A stretch of 34,937 nucleotides of DNA, taken from positions 1 through 34,937 of IMG/VR virus record IMGVR_UViG_3300036790_000309. One strand, 5' to 3'. The stretch comes from a virus. A program made the position numbers and the translations under genes. The notes beneath the pieces were generated by a model. The model was given only the letters and a program-made list of their open reading frames with translations. It made no database searches and was not told where the DNA came from. The stretch's first letter is position 1. The number at the start of each line of letters is the position of its first letter. This document shows positions 13,961 through 21,390 of this stretch, one piece after another.

Positions 13961-14970
13961 TGTACCAGAAGACGATCACTTACGCAGAGAATCCCGTCAT
14001 CACGCCTTCACGCCTCGCGGCGTTTGGGCGCTTCGATGTTCCGCAGGAGTACATCACTGGAAGCTCTCCGGCTATGCAGACGGATGACTATACCCTCTTG
14101 GAAGTATTCATCGAAGCTGCGACAGAGCAAGTCGAGATCATGGCGCAGACAGCCTGCCAGACGGAGCAGGTGCTGCTTACGTTGGACTTTTTCCCCAATA
14201 CGCAAGACCCCCGGAACTTCTTGCAATACGAATTGACCTATGCCTTCGCTATCACTCCTTGGTGGTTTTGGGGTTTCCCGACTAAAGATTCTATCGAGCT
14301 TGTCCGCCGCCCGGTACAGGTTCCGAAGCTGACTGGTACCGCAGCCAACATCACGGCTGTTTCCGTTGCTGGCAACATCGTGACTGTAACTTGCGAGAAT
14401 GATTTCGAGGAAGGGAATGTTGTAGTCATCGCGGGTACGGCTGAAGGCAACATCTACAACCCAACGACTACGCCAAGCACGATACCGTTTTTGAATGGCG
14501 CTCCGCTGACCGTGCTGACGGCAAGCGCCACTCAGTTTACTGCTGCTTTCAATTTCTACAATCTTGAAAACGGCAGCCAGATAATTCCACAGACGTACTC
14601 GAACAATGCTGACACAGGAACTGCACAAGTGTGGTCGAATCCCTGCCTCATCACCTATTACGACCAAAACGGCATCTTGCAGACTTGGAACACGACGAAT
14701 TATTCCGTCATGTACGACAAAATCTGTTTGGCAGTGGGCAACTGGTGGCCGCTGACTGATCGCAGACAGGATTGCATCCAGATTTCATATTGGGCGGGCA
14801 ACTCTTCGACGCCTTCTGACACAGATGCACGGTTGCAAATGGCTGTGATGTATCTGGCTGCGCATATGTGGGAAAACCGCTCACTTGTTGCTGTTGAACC
14901 GACTAGCGAAGTCTTCCATACGCTTTGCTTGATGCTCTCGGCATTTCGTACTTTTAGGGTACCACGATGA
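13960..14970 (+). CDS. Head-tail connector (phiE125 gp8-like) with an inserted beta domain
   Basis: The product is 336 aa. The outer parts match the gp6/phiE125 gp8 connector pattern: DDYTLLEVFIEAATEQVEIM, LTLDFFP, IELVRRPVQ, then LITYYDQNGILQTWNTTNYS, WWPLTDRRQDCIQISYWAG and DARLQMAVMYLAAHMWENRS. Between RRPVQ and LITYYD about 100 residues are inserted (roughly 125-228), starting TAANITAVSVAGNIVTVTC and rich in Thr, Val, Asn and Ala. This looks like a beta-sandwich or Ig-like decoration. The family is normally 180-220 aa, so the insertion explains the extra length. Confidence 0.8.
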   Translation: MYQKTITYAENPVITPSRLAAFGRFDVPQEYITGSSPAMQTDDYTLLEVFIEAATEQVEIMAQTACQTEQVLLTLDFFPNTQDPRNFLQYELTYAFAITPWWFWGFPTKDSIELVRRPVQVPKLTGTAANITAVSVAGNIVTVTCENDFEEGNVVVIAGTAEGNIYNPTTTPSTIPFLNGAPLTVLTASATQFTAAFNFYNLENGSQIIPQTYSNNADTGTAQVWSNPCLITYYDQNGILQTWNTTNYSVMYDKICLAVGNWWPLTDRRQDCIQISYWAGNSSTPSDTDARLQMAVMYLAAHMWENRSLVAVEPTSEVFHTLCLMLSAFRTFRVPR

Positions 14971-15359
14971 GCTTGCCTAAGCGCATAAGCGATGGCTTCA
15001 AATATTTGCCGAGTTCCGCGTTCAACACATACGTGAACTTCGTCAACCCTAATGCTGGTCAAGCGGCAGATGGAACTCCGAACGCCCCTGTCACTGTTGC
15101 CTGCGGCATCCATGCGAATGTGTCACCGTGGCGCAGCAAAGAAATCGACAAGCAGGATGTGCGTGTTGCGCAATCAAGCTACAAGATTGTGATTCGCTAT
15201 CCCAAGACTTTTAGCCTCGACACTGGAATGCAGGTTCAAATCATTCATGGCAGTAAGGTGCAGACCCACAACATTGATTCTTTCATGGATCCGAATGCAC
15301 AACAGACTGAGCTTCATATTTTCACGTTTGTGACTGCCGATACCGCGGGGTGCATGTGA
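14967..15359 (+). CDS. Head completion / head-tail joining protein
   Basis: The product is 130 aa. Residues 60-125 (HANVSPWRSKEIDKQDVRVA, YKIVIRYPKTFSLDTGMQVQ, then SFMDPNAQQTELHIF) have the beta-rich form of the SPP1 gp16-like head-tail joining proteins that seal the portal ring. It lies where this protein is expected, between the gp6-like connector and the tail terminator. The start overlaps the upstream stop as ATGA. Assignment rests on pattern and synteny. Confidence 0.7.
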   Translation: MSLPKRISDGFKYLPSSAFNTYVNFVNPNAGQAADGTPNAPVTVACGIHANVSPWRSKEIDKQDVRVAQSSYKIVIRYPKTFSLDTGMQVQIIHGSKVQTHNIDSFMDPNAQQTELHIFTFVTADTAGCM

Positions 15360-15772
15360 TCGAACAGGGAGTCTATCAGCTCATCGAAACTGACGCCGAC
15401 ATTGATGCGCTCGTCAATGGTGCGTACTGGGTTCTTGCTCCAAAGGGTGCGGTTGTTCCGTACTTAGTTCTCAGTCGTGTCGCAACAACGGATGTTTACA
15501 CCATGAACGGCGCAACTGGAATGCGCTCTGCGCTGTTTCAGGTTGATTGCTATGCGACCGACTATTACACAAGCCGTTCCATTGCGTTGGCTGTTCGTCA
15601 GTTGCTGGAATCGTACAGGGGCAATCTACCTGATGTGAACTCTACGGCTGTGGCTGCGGTGCTGACCGAAAAAGATTGGGACATGCCTTACGAAGAGGGC
15701 AGCGGCAAAGGCTTTGTGTTTCGCGCTCTGTTGCAATTTCGCGTTTGGTATTACGACCCAGTAACCGCATGA
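15356..15772 (+). CDS. Tail terminator / tail completion protein (DUF3168)
   Basis: The product is 138 aa from GTG 15356, which overlaps the upstream stop as GTGA. An in-frame GTG six bases earlier is also possible. The opening VIEQGVYQLIETDADIDALV and the middle VVPYLVLSRVATTDVYTMNG followed by RSALFQVDCYATDYYTSRSI are typical of DUF3168, the lambda gpU-like protein that ends tail polymerisation and joins head to tail. Confidence 0.8.
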   Translation: MIEQGVYQLIETDADIDALVNGAYWVLAPKGAVVPYLVLSRVATTDVYTMNGATGMRSALFQVDCYATDYYTSRSIALAVRQLLESYRGNLPDVNSTAVAAVLTEKDWDMPYEEGSGKGFVFRALLQFRVWYYDPVTA

Positions 15773-15781
15773 CGGCAGACT

Positions 15782-16009
15782 ATGAAGCTACCTACTTTTG
15801 TTCTCCACATCCTGACGGAACCCGACAACGCGACATTCTGCCCCGTGCGCATCGTGTCGCTTTTGGGCGTCTTGCAGTATCTTGTGATGTCCGGCGCTCA
15901 TTATGTCCAGCATGCAGTGTTCGAGCCACAGGCTTTTGCTGTCGGCTTTGGCGCTCTCATTAGTGGCGTAGGCGTAGCACTCGGTCTGAAGAAAGACACT
16001 CCAAGGTAG
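15782..16009 (+). CDS. Small two-helix membrane protein, holin-like
   Basis: The product is 75 aa. It has two hydrophobic segments, roughly 22-40 (CPVRIVSLLGVLQYLVMSG) and 50-68 (FAVGFGALISGVGVALGL), and a charged C-terminus KKDTPR. The 'LTEPDN..fCPVRi' opening and the 'FG..faal..gvg.al..K' end recur in small phage membrane proteins of unknown role that are often annotated as holin-like. It sits among tail genes, away from the endolysin, so a true holin role is uncertain. No strong ribosome binding site is visible. Confidence 0.65.
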   Translation: MKLPTFVLHILTEPDNATFCPVRIVSLLGVLQYLVMSGAHYVQHAVFEPQAFAVGFGALISGVGVALGLKKDTPR

Positions 16010-16086
16010 CCAAGGCCCCCTCAATAGGTCCCGGCAGACCGTTGGGAATGAACCCGCCGATGCATCCGCTCAGACTGTAATCCAAT
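16010..16086. other. Short intergenic region between convergent genes
   Basis: This is the tail-to-tail gap between the small membrane protein and the minus-strand gene. I see no strong hairpin. Confidence 0.3.
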
Positions 16087-16302
16087 CTAACTCTTCCGCT
16101 TTTTAGCCGCCCATCGCGCCTTTTGAGCAATGCTCATGGCTTTCCGTTGAGCATTCGTCCACTTGTGAGCTTTGCGCTTGAGCGGAGTCGTTGCAGTAGC
16201 GGCTGGAGTGTGGTTTGTCGCGCCCTCATCAAGGAGTGCTACGACCTTCTGGAGCCGGGAGATTTCACCTTTAACGGCTTGGAGAATCTGCTGTGTATTC
16301 AT
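16087..16302 (-). CDS. Small basic protein, minus-strand cargo gene (moron)
   Basis: The product is 71 aa. Its end (TNAQRKAMSIAQKARWAAKK) matches the 'Rr.isaAqkaRWak.k' tail that is frequent in small proteins of Acidobacteriota and their phages. The N-terminus (ILQAVKGEISRLQKVVALLD) is a helix with coiled-coil spacing. The gene is transcribed against the tail operon. A TATACT hexamer lies seven bases before the ATG, so the mRNA would be leaderless. This is typical of independently expressed cargo genes. A DNA-binding role is plausible from the charge; function unknown. Confidence 0.7.
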   Translation of the reverse strand: MNTQQILQAVKGEISRLQKVVALLDEGATNHTPAATATTPLKRKAHKWTNAQRKAMSIAQKARWAAKKRKS

Positions 16303-16309
16303 GCCGGAA

Positions 16310-16315
16310 AGTATA
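16310..16315 (-). promoter_or_regulatory. -10 element for the moron gene at 16302
   Basis: TATACT on the minus strand, seven bases before the start codon; no Shine-Dalgarno sequence lies between. TAGACA lies 20 bases further upstream as a poorly spaced -35. The arrangement predicts a leaderless transcript. Confidence 0.45.
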
Positions 16316-16384
16316 CATTAACGACCCTTCCGATGTGTCTACTCAGCCGAATCCAGACACTCCCAGAACCCGTTTCGCCCAAGT

Positions 16385-16404
16385 GATTATTGAGCCGCTA
16401 TATG
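16385..16404 (+). promoter_or_regulatory. TTGAGCCGCTATATG element 4 (gp10-like gene)
   Basis: GATTATTGAGCCGCTATATG shares GAGCCGCTATA with element 1, TTATTGAGCC with elements 2 and 3, and CCGCTATATG with element 5. It lies about 120 bp before the gp10-like gene in an otherwise empty 222-bp gap, on the far side of the minus-strand cargo gene, where a fresh late promoter would be needed. Confidence 0.55.
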
Positions 16405-16524
16405 TAAGTGAACTCAAGGGCAGAGTAGCGCCTCAAGGCGAAGACGACAACCTACAGTGCTTTCCATCAACCCGTAGTTGATGCGATTCGTCATTCCTTC
16501 CTTTTGTTCACTTCCAGAAGCAAC

Positions 16525-16920
16525 ATGCCCATTGAAATTGAAGGCTTAGCCGATCTTTCGAGACTGTTGACGGAAGAGTCGCCAGCAGCAGCAAAGCGCT
16601 ATCTGTTGCGGTGCGCCACGCCTGCTGCCCAAGTTGTGATAGATGCAGCGCATGAGACCGTCCCTGTGGATGTGGGCGTGTTGGAAGAGTCTATGGGCTC
16701 GCAAACGGAATGGTCGTCTGGTGACGGCGAGACCGCACTGGAAATCAACGTGGGACCTTTGAAATCTGCTTGGTGGGGATCACTACAGGAATTTGGTACG
16801 AGAACTAACCCTGCCCAACATTGGCTTTCGAGAGCTTGGGAATCGTGCAAGGGCAAAGTACTGGACGTGTTCGCAACCGAAGCCGTTGGACTCGTTCAGG
16901 ACTTGGAGAATAAAAGGTGA
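16525..16920 (+). CDS. HK97 gp10-like head-tail / minor tail protein
   Basis: The product is 131 aa from ATG 16525 (an in-frame TTG at 16504 is less likely). Residues 1-60 (IEGLADLSRLLTEESPAAAK, then VVIDAAHETVPVDVGVLEES) and 85-110 (WWGSLQEFGTRTNPAQHWLS) are the signature of the HK97 gp10 family: 'G...L...L', 'ak..vPv.tG.Lr.s', and 'Y..f.EfGT....a.pfl..A'. It helps assemble the connector-tail junction. The stop overlaps the GTG start of the glycosyltransferase. Confidence 0.85.
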   Translation: MPIEIEGLADLSRLLTEESPAAAKRYLLRCATPAAQVVIDAAHETVPVDVGVLEESMGSQTEWSSGDGETALEINVGPLKSAWWGSLQEFGTRTNPAQHWLSRAWESCKGKVLDVFATEAVGLVQDLENKR

Positions 16921-17708
16921 CTGCTTTCCCAAGCGTCAGTGTGTTGCTGCCAAGTGCAAACGGTAGGTTCGCTGGTACCGCTCTCAATTGCTTTCTCGCT
17001 CAGAGCTACAAAGGCGAGATGGAATTGGTGGTCTTAGACAATGCGGATGATGACTGCCTTTTGTTCAGAGTAAGCAAGCTCGTGAAGCCAGACGGTGCTG
17101 AGGTGCTGGATGGATTCACCGGATTCACTGCACTGCTTGCAAACGGGCAGAGAGTGACATACCTGTCCTTGCCGCACCGACCAATCGGCGCTCTTAGGAA
17201 TACGGGCAACTGGCACGCGCGCGGAGACATTATCGTCCACTTTGATGACGATGACTGGCAGCACCCAGACCGCGTAGCAGTTCAAGTCGCAAGGTTGATG
17301 GATACGGGCAAGGCGGTGACGGGGTTCCATTCCTCTCTGTACTGGAATGATGACGCTGGTGGTTTGTATCGCTATCACTACAGCCCTGGCAGACCGCATG
17401 AGCCGTATGCATACGGTGCGAATCTGGCTTACACACGGCAGTGGTGGGAAAAGCATTCATTCCCAGAAACGGACAGCGAAGACCGCCCATTTACGGATGC
17501 GGCTCTGCACCTGAAGCAGCTTGATTCATGCGATGGCGGACAGCTTATTGCATGTCGAGTCCATGGGCAGAATCTGTGCGCGAAACAAAATTATCTCGGA
17601 AAGCATAAGCAGTGGCCGGCAGTTCAGCGCAGCACTTTCCCAACCGAATTCTTCGCCGCCATTGATGCGGAGAAATGCAGTACAAATCAACCGCCCTTGG
17701 CGGCATAA
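16917..17708 (+). CDS. GT2-family glycosyltransferase
   Basis: The product is 263 aa. The N-terminal Rossmann-like block PSVSVLLPSANGRFAGTALN, the RPIGALRNTGNWHARGDIIV stretch and the metal-binding FDDDDWQHPDR (D110-D113, the DXD site) are those of GT-A fold, family 2 enzymes using nucleotide sugars. No membrane segment or signal peptide is present, so it acts in the cytoplasm. Its GTG start overlaps the stop of the gp10-like gene, and the tail tube gene follows within 16 bp. It is therefore expressed with the virion genes, which suggests sugar addition to a tail or capsid protein rather than lysogenic O-antigen change. The target is unknown. Confidence 0.85.
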   Translation: MTAFPSVSVLLPSANGRFAGTALNCFLAQSYKGEMELVVLDNADDDCLLFRVSKLVKPDGAEVLDGFTGFTALLANGQRVTYLSLPHRPIGALRNTGNWHARGDIIVHFDDDDWQHPDRVAVQVARLMDTGKAVTGFHSSLYWNDDAGGLYRYHYSPGRPHEPYAYGANLAYTRQWWEKHSFPETDSEDRPFTDAALHLKQLDSCDGGQLIACRVHGQNLCAKQNYLGKHKQWPAVQRSTFPTEFFAAIDAEKCSTNQPPLAA

Positions 17709-17723
17709 CTAAGGAGTTACACA

Positions 17724-18149
17724 ATGCCTAATCCAGTACAAGGAATTGTCGGTATCGGCGATAGCTTTGAATTCGCCACAGTCGGCTCTCCCTCAACCTA
17801 CACCGTTCTCGATGGCGTGCTGTCTGTCAGCTTCTCCGGCGACAAAGTTGCCACCGAGAAGACCACGCAGATGGGAACGCCCAACGGCGTAGATACGTTC
17901 ATTTCCAGCACGCAAGATCCGGGGACTTGCGATGTCAAATGTCTCTTTGAACCCGGCGACTCTACGCAGGTTGCTTTGGAAGCGATCCGCCTCTCCGGTG
18001 CTGCCGTGAACATGAAGGCGCTCTACGGCTCCTCGAACAGCACCTCATTCACAGGCATCGTTGAGTCTATGACTCGCGCATTCCCGCTGGACAAGCCCGC
18101 CACGCTTGACGTGAAGATCAAGCTCACAGGTCCTTGGACGCTGGCGTAA
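17724..18149 (+). CDS. Major tail tube protein
   Basis: The product is 141 aa. It is rich in Ser, Thr and Gly and beta-strand patterns: VQGIVGIGDSFEFATVGSPS, SVSFSGDKVATEKTTQMGTP, and a C-terminal DVKIKLTGPWTLA. This fits the single-domain lambda gpV-N / HK97-type tube fold. AAGGAG is well spaced before the ATG. A strong hairpin follows the gene, and the tail chaperones lie directly downstream, which is the standard position for the tube subunit. Confidence 0.8.
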   Translation: MPNPVQGIVGIGDSFEFATVGSPSTYTVLDGVLSVSFSGDKVATEKTTQMGTPNGVDTFISSTQDPGTCDVKCLFEPGDSTQVALEAIRLSGAAVNMKALYGSSNSTSFTGIVESMTRAFPLDKPATLDVKIKLTGPWTLA

Positions 18150-18156
18150 TCGGCCT

Positions 18157-18177
18157 GGGGTGGTGAAAGCCCACCCC
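18157..18177 (+). terminator. Hairpin after the tail tube gene
   Basis: GGGGTGG (18157-18163) pairs perfectly with CCACCCC (18171-18177) around TGAAAGC. Only a weak T-rich stretch follows, so it may act as a partial terminator that raises tube expression over downstream genes. Confidence 0.6.
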
Positions 18178-18215
18178 GCCACTTTACTCAGGTGCTCAAA
18201 GCTAAAGCTCGGAGT

Positions 18216-18255
18216 GTGGTTACAGGTTTTCTGACATATAGGGAGAGTTCACAAA
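18216..18255 (+). promoter_or_regulatory. Shared leader motif (tail chaperone)
   Basis: GTGGTTACAGG, a spacer, then CATATAGGGAGAG and the ATG at 18256. The TTTC-spacer and TAGGGAGAGTT end match the copy before the large terminase. It follows a hairpin, as at 9055. Confidence 0.6.
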
Positions 18256-18660
18256 ATGTCAAAGCAAACAGAAATAAAGACGCGGGTTACTCCGCACTTC
18301 ACCCTCATTCTCGACAGCGAGGACGGCGCTCCAGCGCGTACTTGGCGCCTCTGCTACACGTACAAAGCAATCGCTCGGATCGAAGAAGCTACAGGTCTGG
18401 ACCTGAAAAAGGTTGATGACTGGCAGAAGATTTCGTCCGGCAAGGACTTCCCCAAGATCGTGTGGGGTGGTTTGGAGAAATTCAATCCAGAAGTGACGCT
18501 GGATGAAGTAATCGAAGCGCTCAATCCAGAGGCGCAAAGGCTTTTGTCGGATGAGATTTTTGAATTGATGTTCCCCGGCATTGTCGAAGCGCTGAAAAAG
18601 CATCAGGCGGCGGGTGCAACTGCCGACCCAAACTTGCAAACGGCGACTCTGACCGCATAG
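18256..18660 (+). CDS. Tail assembly chaperone (gpG-like)
   Basis: The product is 134 aa. It begins with a beta-rich part (TRVTPHFTLILDSEDG, RTWRLCYTYKAIARIEEATG) followed by helical blocks (IVWGGLEKFNPEVTLDEVIE, SDEIFELMFPGIVEALKKH). This is the pattern of siphovirus tail assembly chaperones that coat the tape measure during tail building. Near its end lies a canonical -1 slippery heptamer, CCCAAAC at 18627-18633, in frame C-CCA-AAC. The overlapping -1 frame stays open into the following reading frame, so a longer G-T fusion is expected from some ribosomes. Confidence 0.8.
   Translation: MSKQTEIKTRVTPHFTLILDSEDGAPARTWRLCYTYKAIARIEEATGLDLKKVDDWQKISSGKDFPKIVWGGLEKFNPEVTLDEVIEALNPEAQRLLSDEIFELMFPGIVEALKKHQAAGATADPNLQTATLTA
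18627..18633 (+). other. Programmed -1 frameshift site CCCAAAC
   Basis: The zero frame reads GAC CCA AAC and slips to CCC AAA, keeping pairing at both sites. The -1 frame is open from 18564 through 19106, with no stop between the slip site and the second frame. A less perfect alternative, G-AAA-AAG, lies at 18594-18600. Confidence 0.7.
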
Positions 18661-19106
18661 AGGAGCCGCCCGACAACTGGTTGGACCTGTGGGCTTTGGC
18701 GCGTTATGACCTCGGCCTTAGCTGGGAAGAGTTCGAGGAACTTACCCCAGCAATGTTTCAGGCGCTGTGCAAGCGCCGTAACGTTCGGATCAAGTATGAG
18801 CGACTAGCCAATGCTCTGACGGCTTCTGTAGTGGCAAATGTGAACCGCAGCAAGGCAGACGATCCGATCATTCAGCCATTTGATTTCATCCGCGACGGTG
18901 AAAGCGCACAGAAGAAAGAGCGGTTGGATGCAGCGAAGCGCCATTGCAAGAAAGTGATGAATGTTCCCTCGGGCACATCGCTGGAAAAGATTATGGAGAT
19001 ACGCGGCAGGGCAATCAAGGACTTAGAAGCCGCCGGGTATCCAGATGCGGAGCAGATTTTCAATAGTTGCTGGCCGCATTTGAAGCCGAAGAAAGAAAAG
19101 CAATGA
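18633..19106 (+). CDS. Tail assembly chaperone extension (gpT-like), made by -1 frameshift
   Basis: This frame lies at -1 to the gpG-like gene. After slippage at CCCAAAC it continues LANGDSDRIEEPPDNWLDLW, then ARYDLGLSWEEFEELTPAMF. The latter is the typical start of the T part, 'a.. .LG.s..ef..LTp.ef.al'. The fusion would be about 283 aa. An independent start is less likely: the first candidate is a TTG at 18681 with AGGAG fifteen bases away. The C-terminal part is helical and basic (KSADDPI, KKERLDAAKRHCKKVM). Confidence 0.75.
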   Translation, partial: LANGDSDRIEEPPDNWLDLWALARYDLGLSWEEFEELTPAMFQALCKRRNVRIKYERLANALTASVVANVNRSKADDPIIQPFDFIRDGESAQKKERLDAAKRHCKKVMNVPSGTSLEKIMEIRGRAIKDLEAAGYPDAEQIFNSCWPHLKPKKEKQ

Positions 19107-19273
19107 CGTGGGATGAACGCATTGAGAAAGTTCAGAAAGTGATTGACCTGTGCATCAAGGCTGATGCGCATGCGTTCGTCTTAATCATCGCTGGCGTCTT
19201 GATGAAATTACACAACATTGAAGACCCCGGCTTAGTGTTGGCTGGGCTAGCCATTTTCAAAGGAAGGTCCTAA
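19103..19273 (+). CDS. Small protein with one hydrophobic segment
   Basis: The 56-aa product starts at ATG 19103, overlapping the preceding stop as ATGA. Residues 21-35 (AHAFVLIIAGVLMKL) and 45-52 are hydrophobic. Its size, coupling to the chaperone and position four bases before the tape measure gene support a real gene. I recognise no family. Confidence 0.6.
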   Translation: MTWDERIEKVQKVIDLCIKADAHAFVLIIAGVLMKLHNIEDPGLVLAGLAIFKGRS

Positions 19274-19276
19274 GCA

Positions 19277-21388
19277 ATGTCCGAAGTCGGCGCATTGATC
19301 GTTAAGCTCAGAGCAGAGACTGCCGAATTCCGCGAGGACATGGGCAAAGTCAAGTCTGAGCTTGACAGCCTGAAAGACAAAACAGGTGAAGTTGGAAGCA
19401 GCATGGATCACAGCATGGGCGAAGCCCGTGGTGGTCTGATGCTTGTTGAAGAGTCCGTCGGTGTCCGCCTGCCCCGCCATCTGAACACCCTCATCGCCAC
19501 GATTCCTGGGGTTGGACAAGCTTTTGCGCTGATGCTGCCTATCGCTGGTGTTGCTGTTGCGATTGAGATTATTTCAAAGCTGATCGAGCACCAGAAGCAG
19601 GTCGCAGAGCAAGCTCAGAAGCTGGGACTGGCTCAAGCCAGCTTTGGTACCGCCGCTCAGGAAGCATTCAACAAACTCGACGACAAATTGCTACAGGCTG
19701 GTATCCACGCTGATGAACTTCGCGGCGATCACTTAGCCGCATTGCAGAAGCAGCTTGTGTTGATCGACCACCAGAGCATGAATGAGCTGGCCGAGCAGTT
19801 CCGCACTCTTGCGGCTGCCGCCGACAAGACGCTGGCTGACATCAGCGAGCATTGGTATGAAAGCAAAATCGGCGTTGTGGGAGTAAAGGATGCGCTGAAC
19901 AATTTTGAATCCCAGTACACCCAACTGCTGGCGAAGCATGATGACAAGGGCGCGGGTGATCTTCTGGCAGGCACTTTGCAGTCTGCCATCAAGATGAAGG
20001 AACTGATGGAAGCGCAGCAAGGCGGGCACGGCTCTACCCAGTCTGACTTGGATGCTCAAAACGCCCTCATCAATTTGTTGCAGACAGAAGTAGACCTTCG
20101 TAAGCAGAATGCCGTTGTCGTGCTGGCGGAAAAGAAAGAAGCCACAGACAAAGCGGTCAAGGAGACCGTCAAGGATGTGACTGATCGCCAGAAAGAACTG
20201 AATGCATCCATCGTCAAGGGCATGGAAAACTACGTCGCCTTTGGTCGCGCACAGCGTGAAGCCTACAAGGGATCGAACAACAGCGAAGCGTTGCATCAGA
20301 CGGAAGACTTCTTCAAGTCTATTGCTGATGCTCAAAAGATAGCCGCTCAAGAAGAACTTCAAACTGCACAGCAGACCTTCTCTAATCAAGCTGAGGTTGC
20401 TAAAGCATCCTTAGAGCAGCAGAAGGGCGCAATCGCTAATGCATCCGAACTCGGGTTGATTAGCCGCCGTGAAGCTGTCCAGCAGGAAATTGCCCTTATA
20501 CAGCATGAGTCCGGCGTTCGGCTGGTTGCTCTGGCTCAGGAAGTTGCTGCCAAGCGACGGGCTGTGCAGGAAGAAATTGATTCCGACAACCGTGCGGCGG
20601 CTAACGTCCTTGGTGCGAACAACGGCGATAAGTCAGACCCGAAGTACATCGCTTTTCTGAATGATGCTGCGAATAAGATGGCGCAGTTAGACGCCATAAC
20701 CAACAAATACAACGCTGACGTGAAGGTTGCGACCACGACCGCCGCAACGCAGGTCGCTGGGCTGAACACGCAGCTTGCAAAGCTCTACCCAACGTGGCAG
20801 CAGTTCTTCAAAGAGATGAACAAGGATGTTTCCACTCTTGCTCAGAGCATCCACGGCAGCCTGCAATCTAGCGTGACGAAGTTCAATGAGAGCTTCTCGC
20901 AGGGCATAGCAAAAAGCATCGTTGAAGCGAAGAGCCTGTCTTCCGCATTGAAGCAGATCGGCAGGGAAATTGTTGAGGATGCCATCGCCAATTTTATTCG
21001 CTGGAAGTTGATGAATGCTGAAAAAGCTGGTGCGGCCGAGTTCTCCAATGCACTGGCTGAGGGAACTCCGCTACCAATAGCCGTCGCGGAAGGCGCGGGT
21101 GCTTTTGCTAAAGCTCTTGCCTTTGAGCAAGGCGGAACGATCCCAGGCGCTGGCGCTGTTCCCATCATCGGTCACGGTGGGGAAACAGTAGTCACCAAAG
21201 CATTGACGGACAGGGTGAATGCGGCTGAGGGGCGCGGTGGTAGCGCTAGCGGCGTTCACATGCACAACACCTTCGCTCCGCAGATTCATGCTGTTGATGC
21301 AGAGGGCGTGGACAGGCTGCTGGTTAAGCACGCGAGCACATTTCAGCGCCACATGGTCTCTGCCGCCAGAAAGATGAACAAGAGGTAA
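19277..21388 (+). CDS. Tail tape measure protein
   Basis: The 703-aa product sets tail length. The start SEVGALIVKLRAETAEFRED is the usual tape measure N-terminus. Residues 68-105 (LNTLIATIPGVGQAFALMLP and beyond) are a hydrophobic segment expected to enter the host membrane. Most of the rest is long coiled coil (KLIEHQKQVAEQAQ, ASLEQQKGAIANASEL). Near the end AFEQGGTIPGAGAVPIIGHG is the common 'GG.vpG' block. At roughly 1.5 angstrom per residue the tail would be near 100 nm. It follows the frameshifted chaperones, as is standard. Confidence 0.9.
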   Translation: MSEVGALIVKLRAETAEFREDMGKVKSELDSLKDKTGEVGSSMDHSMGEARGGLMLVEESVGVRLPRHLNTLIATIPGVGQAFALMLPIAGVAVAIEIISKLIEHQKQVAEQAQKLGLAQASFGTAAQEAFNKLDDKLLQAGIHADELRGDHLAALQKQLVLIDHQSMNELAEQFRTLAAAADKTLADISEHWYESKIGVVGVKDALNNFESQYTQLLAKHDDKGAGDLLAGTLQSAIKMKELMEAQQGGHGSTQSDLDAQNALINLLQTEVDLRKQNAVVVLAEKKEATDKAVKETVKDVTDRQKELNASIVKGMENYVAFGRAQREAYKGSNNSEALHQTEDFFKSIADAQKIAAQEELQTAQQTFSNQAEVAKASLEQQKGAIANASELGLISRREAVQQEIALIQHESGVRLVALAQEVAAKRRAVQEEIDSDNRAAANVLGANNGDKSDPKYIAFLNDAANKMAQLDAITNKYNADVKVATTTAATQVAGLNTQLAKLYPTWQQFFKEMNKDVSTLAQSIHGSLQSSVTKFNESFSQGIAKSIVEAKSLSSALKQIGREIVEDAIANFIRWKLMNAEKAGAAEFSNALAEGTPLPIAVAEGAGAFAKALAFEQGGTIPGAGAVPIIGHGGETVVTKALTDRVNAAEGRGGSASGVHMHNTFAPQIHAVDAEGVDRLLVKHASTFQRHMVSAARKMNKR

Positions 21389-21390
21389 TC

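Noticed and set aside
16293-16481. Plus-strand open frame of 62 codons overlapping the cargo gene and element 4
   Set aside because: It starts antisense to the minus-strand gene, has no ribosome binding site, and the stretch around IIEPLYV is explained by the repeated DNA element.
19733-20389. Long minus-strand frames inside the tape measure gene (and similar ones inside terL, tail and connector genes)
   Set aside because: They are antisense to long, well-supported genes and show no domain pattern.
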